A stretch of 11,527 bases of DNA, taken from NCBI GenBank assembly GCA_945637645.1, contig CALZDK010000049.1:1-11527 (forward strand), in the 5' to 3' direction. The DNA is from an uncultured Prevotella sp. (lineage in GTDB: Bacteria; Bacteroidota; Bacteroidia; Bacteroidales; Bacteroidaceae). The notes under the pieces were generated by a model that was not told the DNA's origin, made no database searches, and saw nothing but the letters and a program-made list of their open reading frames with translations. Made by a program: the position numbers and the translations under genes. This document shows, piece after piece, positions 1 through 7,488 of this stretch. Within the stretch, counting starts at the first letter, position 1, and every line of letters begins with the position of its first letter.

Positions 1-360
1 ACCTGTGAGGTCGCTTTTCTTCATGGTACCGTAACCTACAACCACGATGTCGTTAAGTGTCTGTGCATCGTCTTCGAGGACTACGTTGATAGTTGTTTTT
101 CCTGCCACCTTTACTGTCTGTGTCTTCATTCCAATGTAGGAAATCACAAGCGGGTTGTCGCCCGACACTTTGATGGTAAAGTTGCCGTCGAAGTCTGTCA
201 CTACACCATTGCGCGTACCTTTTTCTAAAATAGAAGCACCGATGATGGCCTCTCCCTGCGAGTCCTTCACCGTACCCGTAATGGTCTTTTGCGCAAAAGC
301 AAGGAAACAAACCATCGTCATAAGCAGAGCCATAGAGACTCTCTTGAGTTGTTGTTTCAT
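1..360 (-). CDS. SusC/RagA-family TonB-dependent transporter, N-terminal part (cut by window edge)
   Basis: This is the first 120 codons of an outer-membrane TonB-dependent transporter, the family that imports glycans or peptides together with a SusD-like lipoprotein. The ATG at 358-360 starts a signal peptide (residues 1-24, MKQQLKRVSMALL..., ending AFAQ). A carboxypeptidase-regulatory-like beta-sandwich covers about residues 26-96 (TITGTVKDSQGEAIIGA...; TDFDGNFTI). The segment DIVVVGYGTMKKSDLTG at 104-120 is the hallmark TonB-box/plug start of SusC/RagA proteins. Family members are usually around 1000 residues, so most of the gene, and any susD partner, lies outside the window. The substrate cannot be inferred. 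The leader is AT-rich without a Shine-Dalgarno sequence, which is normal for the phylum. The gene is divergent from the serpin gene. The family call is firm. Confidence 0.93.
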   Translation of the reverse strand, partial: MKQQLKRVSMALLMTMVCFLAFAQKTITGTVKDSQGEAIIGASILEKGTRNGVVTDFDGNFTIKVSGDNPLVISYIGMKTQTVKVAGKTTINVVLEDDAQTLNDIVVVGYGTMKKSDLTG

Positions 361-736
361 ACGTTTTTATTTTTTAGTTAGTATAATTATTATTCGTGAT
401 TTTTTTTGATTATAGTTTGTATTTTGGCATGCCGTGCAACACTCGTTAAGGGCCTGCGTGGCATTAGCAACTGCAAATTTAAAAGAAATAAATCACAAAT
501 ACTCAAATATGCAAAAAAAACTTCCCGATATTAACATTTATTATATCTTTACACCGTTTTCCCTTCTCTTTCCTTACCTCCACTGCCTGTTTTTAACATT
601 TTAATCCGCTACAATAATGACATTGGAGATTGAAGGTTGAAAATTGATTAGTTAAATAAACCAAATAATTCGGAGGATGACGCAAGGAAATGACTTTGGG
701 GATGTTTTGATGTTGTGAAGATAAAATTGTAACAGT
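361..736. other. Divergent intergenic region between the SusC-like gene and the serpin
   Basis: This 376-bp AT-rich stretch has no credible coding sequence. It contains a candidate promoter for the SusC-like gene (474-507, minus) and a palindrome GGCATGCC at 426-433. An inverted pair, ATGCC at 429-433 and GGCAT at 460-464, would fall in the SusC mRNA leader. A degenerate 7-bp tandem repeat lies at 623-646, with TTG recurring every seven bases. I found no convincing TAnnTTTG promoter for the serpin. The nearest partial matches are TATCTTTA at 544-551 and TAAAATTG at 722-729, and the latter would leave almost no leader. A GGAGG at 672-676 lies about 60 bases before the serpin ATG, too far to act as its ribosome site. 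Confidence 0.6.
474..507 (-). promoter_or_regulatory. Candidate Bacteroidetes-type promoter for the SusC-like gene
   Basis: Read on the minus strand, 474-481 is TAAATTTG, a full match to the Bacteroidetes -7 consensus TAnnTTTG. A TTTG at 504-507 could be the -33 box with a 22-bp spacer, slightly longer than the usual 19-21. Transcription would start near 465, giving a leader of roughly 105 nt. The match is by eye and the region is AT-rich, so chance occurrence is possible. Confidence 0.5.
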
Positions 737-2008
737 ATGAAGAAGACATTCAACAACATTGCCTTGACGGCAACAGTGCTGCTCGCCCTTTCGGCTTGCA
801 GCTCGACAAAGAAAATCAGTGACAACAAGAGTAATGATATTGTAAGCATGACAACAGAAGAAGAAATAGACCCTGAGTTCATGGTGCTGTCCGACGCACA
901 ATACGACCTCGTGAAGCGCAACAACAACTTTGCCCTCAACCTCTTTTCAGAGATGAAGGGTGTTGGATCGAATGTTGTCTCGCCAATGAGTGTAACCTAT
1001 CTCATGGCGATGCTCGCCAACGGAGCAGAAGCGTCAACACGAGAGGAGATTATGGATGCCATAGGAGCGAAGGATTTCGATATAGACGAGATGAACGCCT
1101 TCTACGCCTATCTCATTCGAAGGGCAAAGACTGCCGACAAGCAGACGACACTCAACATCGCCAACTATATAGCCCTCAACAAGGAGTTTAAGCTGAAGAA
1201 GAAATTCGCCTCAACCATTGCCGACAGTTATCAGGGTGCAGTGGAATCACTCGACTTCACCAATCCTGAGAGCACAAAGCGCATAAACGGCTGGTGCAGT
1301 GAGCACACGAACAACATGATTCCCACCATCATCGACCAGGTGGAACCGTCGGCTGTGTCATACATCTTGAACGCCATATACTTCAACGGCACATGGACTG
1401 ACAAGTTCGACAAGAACAACACCAAGAAGGAGCAGTTCAACGGCTACACACGCGACATAATGTATGTAGATATGATGCATCGGAATGCCAAATACTACTA
1501 CACGTCGAACGATGTATATTCGGCAGTGACGTTGCCCTACGGTTCAGGAGCTTATTCAATGACGGTTATCCTGCCCAACGAAGGCAAGTTTATTTCCGAC
1601 TTGACAAAAACCCTCAATGCCGACACCATAGCGTCGCTCCGCCGAAATATGGAGGAATGTTTGGTTGACCTGAAACTCCCACGCTTCACTACAGAGATGA
1701 AGCTGCCGCTGAAGGGCATCGTCGCTAAATTAGGAGCACCCTCGATGTTTGATGCCACACGCGCCGACTTCTCTTCCTTTGCCAACGGCAACGTGTATGT
1801 GTCGGAGATGTTGCAGAAAGCGAAGATAGAGGTGAGCGAAGAGGGTACAAAGGCGGCTGCCGTGACCATGGGTATGGTGAAGCTTACCTCCATGCGTCCA
1901 CAGGAGCCTCGCCGTGTTGATTTCCACTGCGACCGTCCCTTCGTCTATATGATTCAAGACAACTACACCGGTGCCATCCTCTTCATGGGGCAGTTTACTG
2001 GAAAGTAA
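737..2008 (+). CDS. Lipoprotein serpin (serine/cysteine protease inhibitor)
   Basis: This is a 423-residue serpin, a suicide inhibitor that traps proteases by inserting its cleaved reactive-centre loop into a beta-sheet. Residues 1-20 form a lipoprotein signal and C21 follows the lipobox LSA, so it should be membrane-anchored outside the cytoplasm. Serpin core signatures are visible: NVVSPMSVTYLMAMLANGA (79-97), INGWCSEHTNNMI (183-195), LNAIYFNGTW (211-220) and the C-terminal RPFVYMI...GAILFMGQ. The hinge EEGTKAAAVT (368-377) has Thr and small residues where inhibitory serpins have them, so it is probably inhibitory. By alignment from the hinge, the scissile bond falls near VKLTSMR (381-387). 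The loop from there to the conserved F is about four residues longer than in alpha-1-antitrypsin. The ATG at 737 gives the complete signal peptide; there is no Shine-Dalgarno sequence. The domain order and lipoprotein form resemble miropin of Tannerella forsythia. The target protease is unknown. Confidence 0.93.
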   Translation: MKKTFNNIALTATVLLALSACSSTKKISDNKSNDIVSMTTEEEIDPEFMVLSDAQYDLVKRNNNFALNLFSEMKGVGSNVVSPMSVTYLMAMLANGAEASTREEIMDAIGAKDFDIDEMNAFYAYLIRRAKTADKQTTLNIANYIALNKEFKLKKKFASTIADSYQGAVESLDFTNPESTKRINGWCSEHTNNMIPTIIDQVEPSAVSYILNAIYFNGTWTDKFDKNNTKKEQFNGYTRDIMYVDMMHRNAKYYYTSNDVYSAVTLPYGSGAYSMTVILPNEGKFISDLTKTLNADTIASLRRNMEECLVDLKLPRFTTEMKLPLKGIVAKLGAPSMFDATRADFSSFANGNVYVSEMLQKAKIEVSEEGTKAAAVTMGMVKLTSMRPQEPRRVDFHCDRPFVYMIQDNYTGAILFMGQFTGK

Positions 2009-2018
2009 GTCTTTACGT

Positions 2019-2972
2019 TCATTTTATATGGCCGAGCACCTCTTCCATGGTAATTTTCTTTGCCTCTTTCTTGTCCAACTGTCTGCTCCACCCTACTCTG
2101 CCTGTTGTGTCGGCACCAGTTCCGGTGTTGCCACACTCCAGATAGCGGGCGGTTTGCTCGCGGTTCTTCTGCCAGTGGTGCCAACCTTCAGGACGGATGT
2201 GGGAACCAAGGTCGCAGTTCATAAAGAGGGTGTAGCCATAGTCGCGCCACGGACGGCCGAGATAGACCTTGTCAATGCCCTCGTCGGCAGTCAGGCGGCA
2301 ACGGTTGAAGACATATCCGTAGGGCTGGTCCTTGGGTGTGGAGGCAGCTGTGATGTAGGAGTTTGCCTTGCTGCGTATCTCGCAGTCCTCAAACCATGCC
2401 GTGCCGGGACCGAAGATGAAATCGGTGGTTCCCTCAATATAGCAGTTGCGGAAGAGTTGGCGTGAGCCGCCTACACCGGTATATACTGTGTCCTGATGGC
2501 CAAGGAAGCGGCAATTGACGAACACGAGTCGGTCGCCCTCGGTGTGTAGGGCTACTGCCTGTCCGAGGCGTGCCGAGTTGTTTTCTATGGTGATATTCTT
2601 CAGGGTGATGTCAGAGCCTTCAATTTTCAGCGTATAGGTGCGGAAGGTTCCCATGCCTTTCGGGCGTTCCTGTGTCCGGATGTTGGCATGGTCGTCCCAT
2701 GTTATTACGGTCTGCTCAGCGTCCTCGCCACATATCTCTATGTTGGTGAGCCACGAAGGTATAATGAGTTTCTCCTTGTAGATGCCTTTCTTCACGAATA
2801 TCACCTTGTGATAGTCCATGAAGGCGCGGCACACCTCAATGGCATCGTCGATGTTACGAAACTCTCCCGTGCCGTCGCGTGCCACGAAAAGTGTGTCGGG
2901 ATTGTCGTATTTGTTGGCGGCAGTTAGTGTCTGCGACACCATAGCCAATAGTAGCAGTAATTTAATTTTCAT
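2019..2972 (-). CDS. Secreted pectinesterase (carbohydrate esterase family 8)
   Basis: This 317-residue right-handed beta-helix enzyme should remove methyl esters from homogalacturonan, exposing it to pectate lyases and galacturonases. Residues 1-18 are a signal peptide (MKIKLLLLLAMVSQTLTA), so it acts in the periplasm or outside. All CE8 landmarks are present in order: GIYKE (63-67), GQAVAL (137-142, oxyanion-hole Gln138), HQDTVY (159-164, Asp161 acid/base), DFIFG (184-188, nucleophile Asp184) and LGRPW (238-242, Arg240 and Trp242). Length is normal for a single-domain bacterial enzyme, with no carbohydrate-binding module. It starts 11 bp after the rel stop with leader TAACAAAA before the ATG, suggesting co-transcription with rel. 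The stop lies 10 bp from the convergent serpin stop. It is the one catabolic gene in an otherwise housekeeping run. Catalytic roles are taken from the family. Confidence 0.93.
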   Translation of the reverse strand: MKIKLLLLLAMVSQTLTAANKYDNPDTLFVARDGTGEFRNIDDAIEVCRAFMDYHKVIFVKKGIYKEKLIIPSWLTNIEICGEDAEQTVITWDDHANIRTQERPKGMGTFRTYTLKIEGSDITLKNITIENNSARLGQAVALHTEGDRLVFVNCRFLGHQDTVYTGVGGSRQLFRNCYIEGTTDFIFGPGTAWFEDCEIRSKANSYITAASTPKDQPYGYVFNRCRLTADEGIDKVYLGRPWRDYGYTLFMNCDLGSHIRPEGWHHWQKNREQTARYLECGNTGTGADTTGRVGWSRQLDKKEAKKITMEEVLGHIK

Positions 2973-2983
2973 TTTTGTTAATT

Positions 2984-5254
2984 TTACATTATCTGCGACA
3001 CCTCCTGCAGTCCACTTACCTGCTTGAGGTTGTCTATTATGGTCTTTACGTCCTCACGGTCGTGAACACGCAACTCGAACTTCCCGTCGAAGATGTCGTC
3101 GTCGCAGGTTATTGACACGGTGTGGATGTTTACGTTCATCTGACGTGAGATGACGTTAGTCACCTCGTTGAGGAGTCCTATGCGGTCGATGCCCTTCATC
3201 TGAATAGTGGCATCGAAGAAGAGTTTCTTGTGCATGTCCCACTTCGCGTCGAGAATACGGTTGCCGAAGCTGCTCTTCAGACGGGCAGCCACGGGGCAGG
3301 CACGCTTGTGGATTTCTATCTGTTTCTTGTTGTCGATGAAACCTAACACATCGTCGCCGGGGATAGGGTGACAACAGTGCATGAACTTATACTGTGTGAT
3401 GTTGTCGTCGGTGATGAAGATTGGTTTCTTGCGGTTGAGTTTGTCGGAAACGACGAGCAGTTTAGGTGTGTCATCTGCCTCTTCCTTCTTATGTTTCCCC
3501 GACTTGAGGAAGGGCACAAACTTTCGCCAACTGGGGCCATTGGAGTCTTTTTTCTTGCCGTTCAGCTCGTCGATGTCCTTCTCGCCGAGTATGATGCTCT
3601 TGTCGCCTATGGCCTGGAAGAAGTCCTCTCGCTTTGCCACATCATGGAATGCCGCCAGCCGGTCGGCAGCCGATGCAGTGTATTCCATGTCGTTGTTTTT
3701 GAAGAAGGCACGTAGCAATTCCTCTCCCTGCTTCTGCGTCTCCCTTCCGTCGCGGCGCAGTATTGCCTGTATCTTTGCCTTAGCCTTTGCCGTGGAGACG
3801 AAGTTTATCCACGACGGCTGCACATGTTGCGACTTTGACGTTAGAATCTCTATCTGGTCGCCGCTCTGCAGCTTATGGCTCAGCGGCACGAGCTTGTGGT
3901 TCACCTTCGCTCCTATGCAATGGCTTCCGAGGAAGGTGTGGATGGAGAAGGCGAAGTCGAGGGCGGTGCATCCGGCAGGCATCGTCTTTATCTCTCCCTT
4001 TGGTGTGAAAACGAAAATCTCCGAGGCGAAGAGGTTTAGCTTTATGGCATCGAGGAAGTCCATGGCGTCGGGCTGCGGGTCGTCGAGAATTTCCTTTATG
4101 GTGTGAAGCCACTCGTTCAGCTCGCCCTCGTCCTCGGTAAACTCTATCTCTCCGCCCTCCTTGTATTTCCAGTGTGCGGCAAATCCCTGCTCCGCTATCT
4201 CGTCCATGCGGTCGGACCTTATCTGCACCTCTATCCATCTTCCCTGTTTCGACATCAGCGTGACGTGCAGCGCCTGATAGCCGTTTGCCTTCGGGTGGTT
4301 GAGCCAGTCGCGCAGGCGGTCGGGATGCGACTTGTAAATCTGGCTTATTGCAACATAGATGTTGAAACACTCGTTTATCTCGTCCTCTCGATGCTTTGGG
4401 CTGAAAATGATTCGCACGGCGAGAATGTCGTAGATTTCCTCAAAGGTGACATGCTTGTTCTGCATCTTGTTCCAAATGGAATAAGGGCTTTTCACACGTT
4501 CCTTGAGCACATACTTTATGCCCATGTTGTCGAGAGCCTCGCGTATGGGCGACGTGAACTGGTCGAAGAGTTCGTGTCGTGACTCCTGTGTGGAAGCCAA
4601 CTTACGCTCTATGGCAGAGTACTCGTCGGGGTGCTCATACTTGAAGCTGAGGTCCTCAAGTTCGGTCTTTATCTTGTTCAGTCCAAGACGGTTAGCCAAC
4701 GGGGCATAGATATAGAGCGTCTCGCCGGCAATCTTATACTGTTTGTTGGCAGGCTGACTGGCAAGGGTGCGCATGTTGTGCAGACGGTCGCAAATCTTTA
4801 TTAGAATCACACGAATGTCGTCGCTCATGGTGAGAAGCAGTTTCTTGAAGTTCTCCGCCTGTGCCGACGCCTGCTCGCCGAATATGCCGCCGCTGATTTT
4901 CGTCAGTCCATCAACAATCTGCGCTATCTTCGCACCGAAGATGTTTTCTATGTCCTCGCACGTGTAGTCGGTGTCCTCCACCACATCGTGAAGCAGTGCG
5001 GCACAGATGCTCGTTGAGCCAAGACCCACTTCCTCGCATGCTATCTGCGCCACTGCTATCGGATGCAATATGTAAGGCTCACCCGACAAGCGTCTCACTC
5101 CCTTATGGGCTTGTCGTGCGAAGTTGAACGCCTTGGTTATGATATCGATCTTCTGGCGGTGTCTCGACTGGCTGTAGGAGTCCAAAAGATGTTGGAATGC
5201 GCCCATTATCAATTTGTCGTCCAGCTCTTCTCTTTTTTTCTGCTCGTCATCCAT
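2984..5254 (-). CDS. rel: Bifunctional (p)ppGpp synthetase/hydrolase, long Rel/SpoT type
   Basis: This 756-residue stringent-response enzyme makes (p)ppGpp from GTP/GDP and ATP and hydrolyses it. The HD hydrolase domain (about 35-195) keeps its metal and catalytic residues: H64, HDVVED (89-94) and DRLHN (156-160). The synthetase domain (about 245-365) has VKSPYSI (254-260), YDILAVRI (275-282), PKANGYQALH (321-330), EVQIR (342-346) and AAHWKYKE (359-366), with D276 and E342 at the expected catalytic places. Then come a TGS domain (about 411-472), a helical region, a Cys-rich segment with C627-C628, H649 and C653, and an ACT domain (about 679-756). Both active sites look intact, so it is probably bifunctional rather than synthetase-only like RelA of Escherichia coli. 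It lies 73 bp after mltD and 11 bp before the pectinesterase. The symbol rel is chosen over relA or spoT because of this. Confidence 0.95.
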   Translation of the reverse strand: MDDEQKKREELDDKLIMGAFQHLLDSYSQSRHRQKIDIITKAFNFARQAHKGVRRLSGEPYILHPIAVAQIACEEVGLGSTSICAALLHDVVEDTDYTCEDIENIFGAKIAQIVDGLTKISGGIFGEQASAQAENFKKLLLTMSDDIRVILIKICDRLHNMRTLASQPANKQYKIAGETLYIYAPLANRLGLNKIKTELEDLSFKYEHPDEYSAIERKLASTQESRHELFDQFTSPIREALDNMGIKYVLKERVKSPYSIWNKMQNKHVTFEEIYDILAVRIIFSPKHREDEINECFNIYVAISQIYKSHPDRLRDWLNHPKANGYQALHVTLMSKQGRWIEVQIRSDRMDEIAEQGFAAHWKYKEGGEIEFTEDEGELNEWLHTIKEILDDPQPDAMDFLDAIKLNLFASEIFVFTPKGEIKTMPAGCTALDFAFSIHTFLGSHCIGAKVNHKLVPLSHKLQSGDQIEILTSKSQHVQPSWINFVSTAKAKAKIQAILRRDGRETQKQGEELLRAFFKNNDMEYTASAADRLAAFHDVAKREDFFQAIGDKSIILGEKDIDELNGKKKDSNGPSWRKFVPFLKSGKHKKEEADDTPKLLVVSDKLNRKKPIFITDDNITQYKFMHCCHPIPGDDVLGFIDNKKQIEIHKRACPVAARLKSSFGNRILDAKWDMHKKLFFDATIQMKGIDRIGLLNEVTNVISRQMNVNIHTVSITCDDDIFDGKFELRVHDREDVKTIIDNLKQVSGLQEVSQIM

Positions 5255-5327
5255 AACTGTAGTTTTTTTTAGTAGTTCAAGGAGTTAAAAACTCGTCAAC
5301 TTGTCAACAATATATAATAAGGTGGAG
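5255..5327. repeat. Gap between mltD and rel with small direct and inverted repeats
   Basis: The 73-bp spacer holds an 8-bp direct repeat (AACTCGTC at 5290-5297, AACTTGTC at 5298-5305, then AAC). It also holds a 5-bp hairpin, GAGTT (5282-5286) against AACTC (5290-5294) with a 3-base loop. There is no T-run on the mltD-to-rel transcript directly after the hairpin that would make a convincing terminator, and no TAnnTTTG promoter. Confidence 0.45.
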
Positions 5328-6665
5328 TTATCTCACCCTGAGTTTCTTTCCCGCACGAATGTTTGTCCCCTTTATGCCATTCAGCTTTTTCAGCTTGGCG
5401 ACAGTGGTTCCGTTGCGTTTTGCTATTTCCGACAGTGTCTGTCCTTGCTTTATGGTCACTGTCTTGCCACGTGAACGGCTGCTGCGTACACGTCTCGAAC
5501 TGCTCTTTCGCGAGCTGCTCCGCTTTGAGGTGTAGGTAGGCACGTCGTCGTTTACGGCAACGAGTGCGCGTTTGGTCAGCAGTTCGTCTGTTCGGTAGTT
5601 ATACACCGAGTCCTCGCGGTCGATGAAGCGTCCCACTTCCGTCTGTGGCAGGCGCAAGGCGGAAAGCTCCGTCAGTCCCGGCACTATGTCGCGGCGATAG
5701 GAAGGATTGAGTGCTCGCAGCTGCTCAATATCCACATTGCACACTGAAGCTACCTGCTCAAGATGCACGTTGCGGCTAACCATCACGGTGTCGGTCTTTG
5801 CCGGGAGGCGTGTCACCATGGGGCATATATTGTGATCGCAATAGTAGGTCATAATGTAGTTGGCGGCAATGAAAGCCGGCACATAGCCCCTCGTCTCCTT
5901 AGGCAGGTAGGGATAGATGTGCCAATAGTCCTTCACTCCCTTGGCGCGGTGTATGGCCTTGTTGATATTGTCGGGACCACAGTTGTAGGCGGCAATCACA
6001 AGACTCCAGTCGCCAAACACCTTGTAGAGGTCGCTGAGATAGTTGGCGGCGGCATACGACGACTTCACGGGGTCGCGGCGCTCGTCAACGAGGGAGTTAA
6101 CCTTCAGCCCATACTGTTTTCCCGTAGTAAGCATGAACTGCCACAGTCCCGTTGCTCCCACTCTCGACACCGCCTTGGGATTCAGCGCCGACTCAATCAC
6201 CGGCAGGTATTTCAGTTCGAGAGGCAGGCCATAGGTCTCCAGTGCCTCCTCAAATATCGGCATGTAGAAGTTTGATGCCCCCAGCATATAGCTGACGGAG
6301 TGGCGCAGACGTCCGCTATAGCGGTCGATGAACTTCTGTACCACCTCGTTGTATGGCAGTTCTATTATCGATGGGATCCTCTTCAGACGCTCGATATAGA
6401 CTTCCTTCTCAAAAACGGGGTTCACGTCCTTCATTCTGCAGTCGTTGTCTTCCGAGAGATATGTCTTTGACATATACAGGTTGAGCAGACTGTCAAGTTC
6501 AAATGCCATTGCCTCAGGGAACTCTATAACCTCCTCTTCTCCCTGTTCGTCAGTCACGGTGATTTCGTTCTCGTCCTCAAAGTCCTCTTCCACCACCTGT
6601 GCCTGCATCACACCGTGAGAGGCAAGGAAGAGGGCGACGGTCATTAAAATTGTCTTTTTCTTCAT
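5328..6665 (-). CDS. mltD: Membrane-bound lytic murein transglycosylase D-like protein with C-terminal LysM
   Basis: This 445-residue enzyme should cleave peptidoglycan between MurNAc and GlcNAc with formation of 1,6-anhydroMurNAc. It has a signal peptide at 1-22 (ASHGVMQAQ end) without a lipobox, so it is probably soluble periplasmic. A very acidic stretch follows (25-51). The SLT/goose-lysozyme-like catalytic domain runs from about 125 to 290: VIESALNPKAVS with Glu158 as the expected catalytic acid, GATGLWQFM (170-178) and AAYNCGPDNI (225-234). After a linker of about 80 residues there is a Ser/Arg/Lys-rich tract (381-401) and one LysM domain (about 402-445, TIKQGQTLSEIAKRNGTT...). Classical MltD often carries two or more LysM units; here one is clear, and 297-340 (VHLEQVASVCNV...LRALNPSY) looks like a second, divergent one. 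It lies 37 bp after the DUF5683 gene. Confidence 0.92.
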   Translation of the reverse strand: MKKKTILMTVALFLASHGVMQAQVVEEDFEDENEITVTDEQGEEEVIEFPEAMAFELDSLLNLYMSKTYLSEDNDCRMKDVNPVFEKEVYIERLKRIPSIIELPYNEVVQKFIDRYSGRLRHSVSYMLGASNFYMPIFEEALETYGLPLELKYLPVIESALNPKAVSRVGATGLWQFMLTTGKQYGLKVNSLVDERRDPVKSSYAAANYLSDLYKVFGDWSLVIAAYNCGPDNINKAIHRAKGVKDYWHIYPYLPKETRGYVPAFIAANYIMTYYCDHNICPMVTRLPAKTDTVMVSRNVHLEQVASVCNVDIEQLRALNPSYRRDIVPGLTELSALRLPQTEVGRFIDREDSVYNYRTDELLTKRALVAVNDDVPTYTSKRSSSRKSSSRRVRSSRSRGKTVTIKQGQTLSEIAKRNGTTVAKLKKLNGIKGTNIRAGKKLRVR

Positions 6666-6702
6666 TATTTTGTTTTTGTTTTTTCTAAATACATAATATG
6701 GG

Positions 6703-7488
6703 TTAGAACCTCAGTCCTACATTCACTCCTATCGACGAGCCGTCTATCGGGTTGTTAGACTTCCCGTTGCTTATCACTGCCGGCTCCACCGAAAGCGAGA
6801 GGTCGTCGGAGATGTCGAACTGCGACAGCTCGGCATCCACGTAGGCGTCAATCACCGACAGGGCATAGACACCAATGAGGCAGAAGAAGCTCATGTCGCG
6901 CCAGCGGCGGTATTTGTCCTTACGGGTCTTGAAAATTTTCTTGTAGCGCTCCTCGTTAGCCGAGGTGATGGTCATTCCGAAATGCAGGAAGCGGTTGTAG
7001 CTCTGCGTCGTTGGGTCGGAGTCCATAATGTCAAGATAAGCCTGCGAATAGTCCTTGTACATCATGTTGTTCCAGCTCATGGCGTAGAGACAGCCCATGA
7101 ATCCACCGTACACTAAGGGCAGTTTCCAGTATTTCCGGTTGTAAATCTGTCCGCCACCTGGGATTACCAGTGCGAGCCACAACGCCCGTTGGGGGTCGGG
7201 ACTCCATGTTGCCCAGTCGCGTTTCTTCTTTGTCTTTATCACGGTGTCGTTGAGCAGCAGCGGCACGTCGGCAATGGCCTTCAACTTCGTCTCCACCGCC
7301 TTGTCGCTGATGCCTAATTCCCTCCTTAGGCTGTCAGTAGCCTCCAAGACGGGCTCCAGCCTTCTCGCCAAGGAGTCTGTCTGCGCCTCCGTCCCCACAG
7401 CTGCAACGACCGTGAGCAGCGCGACCATAAGCATACGGCAGAGCGTGTGCCTTCCTTCTGTTCCTACCAACGCAAGTCTGATTTTCAT
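6703..7488 (-). CDS. DUF5683-family membrane protein of unknown function
   Basis: This 261-residue protein has a signal-like N-terminus; the hydrophobic core is at 19-33, after an 18-residue leader. It then has a conserved block PGGGQIYNRKYWKLPLVYGG (110-129) typical of the DUF5683 family, and hydrophobic segments near 102-112, 122-138 and 200-214. The C-terminus ends in an aromatic residue (GVNVGLRF), reminiscent of outer-membrane strands. The ATG at 7488 overlaps the parB stop as ATGA, which supports this start. Met19 (MLMVALLTVV...) would give a more ordinary signal peptide and is the alternative. The biochemical role is unknown. Its fixed place between parB and mltD in this phylum suggests an envelope function linked to growth or division, but that is inference. 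Confidence 0.85.
   Translation of the reverse strand: MKIRLALVGTEGRHTLCRMLMVALLTVVAAVGTEAQTDSLARRLEPVLEATDSLRRELGISDKAVETKLKAIADVPLLLNDTVIKTKKKRDWATWSPDPQRALWLALVIPGGGQIYNRKYWKLPLVYGGFMGCLYAMSWNNMMYKDYSQAYLDIMDSDPTTQSYNRFLHFGMTITSANEERYKKIFKTRKDKYRRWRDMSFFCLIGVYALSVIDAYVDAELSQFDISDDLSLSVEPAVISNGKSNNPIDGSSIGVNVGLRF

Noticed and set aside
722..729. TAAAATTG as serpin -7 promoter element
   Set aside because: One consensus base is wrong and the start of transcription would coincide with the ATG, leaving no leader.
1971..2465. 164-residue plus-strand frame overlapping the serpin end and the pectinesterase
   Set aside because: The opposite strand encodes the pectinesterase active-site blocks; this frame has no family resemblance.
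3381..4106. 241-residue open frame on the plus strand opposite rel
   Set aside because: It is antisense to the strongly conserved Rel synthetase and TGS regions, and its sequence is low in recognisable motifs; it is a shadow frame of GC-biased codons.
5467..5476. CCACGTGAAC in the mltD gene as a ParB site
   Set aside because: It has the CACGTG core but lacks the flanking TGTTT/AAACA arms.
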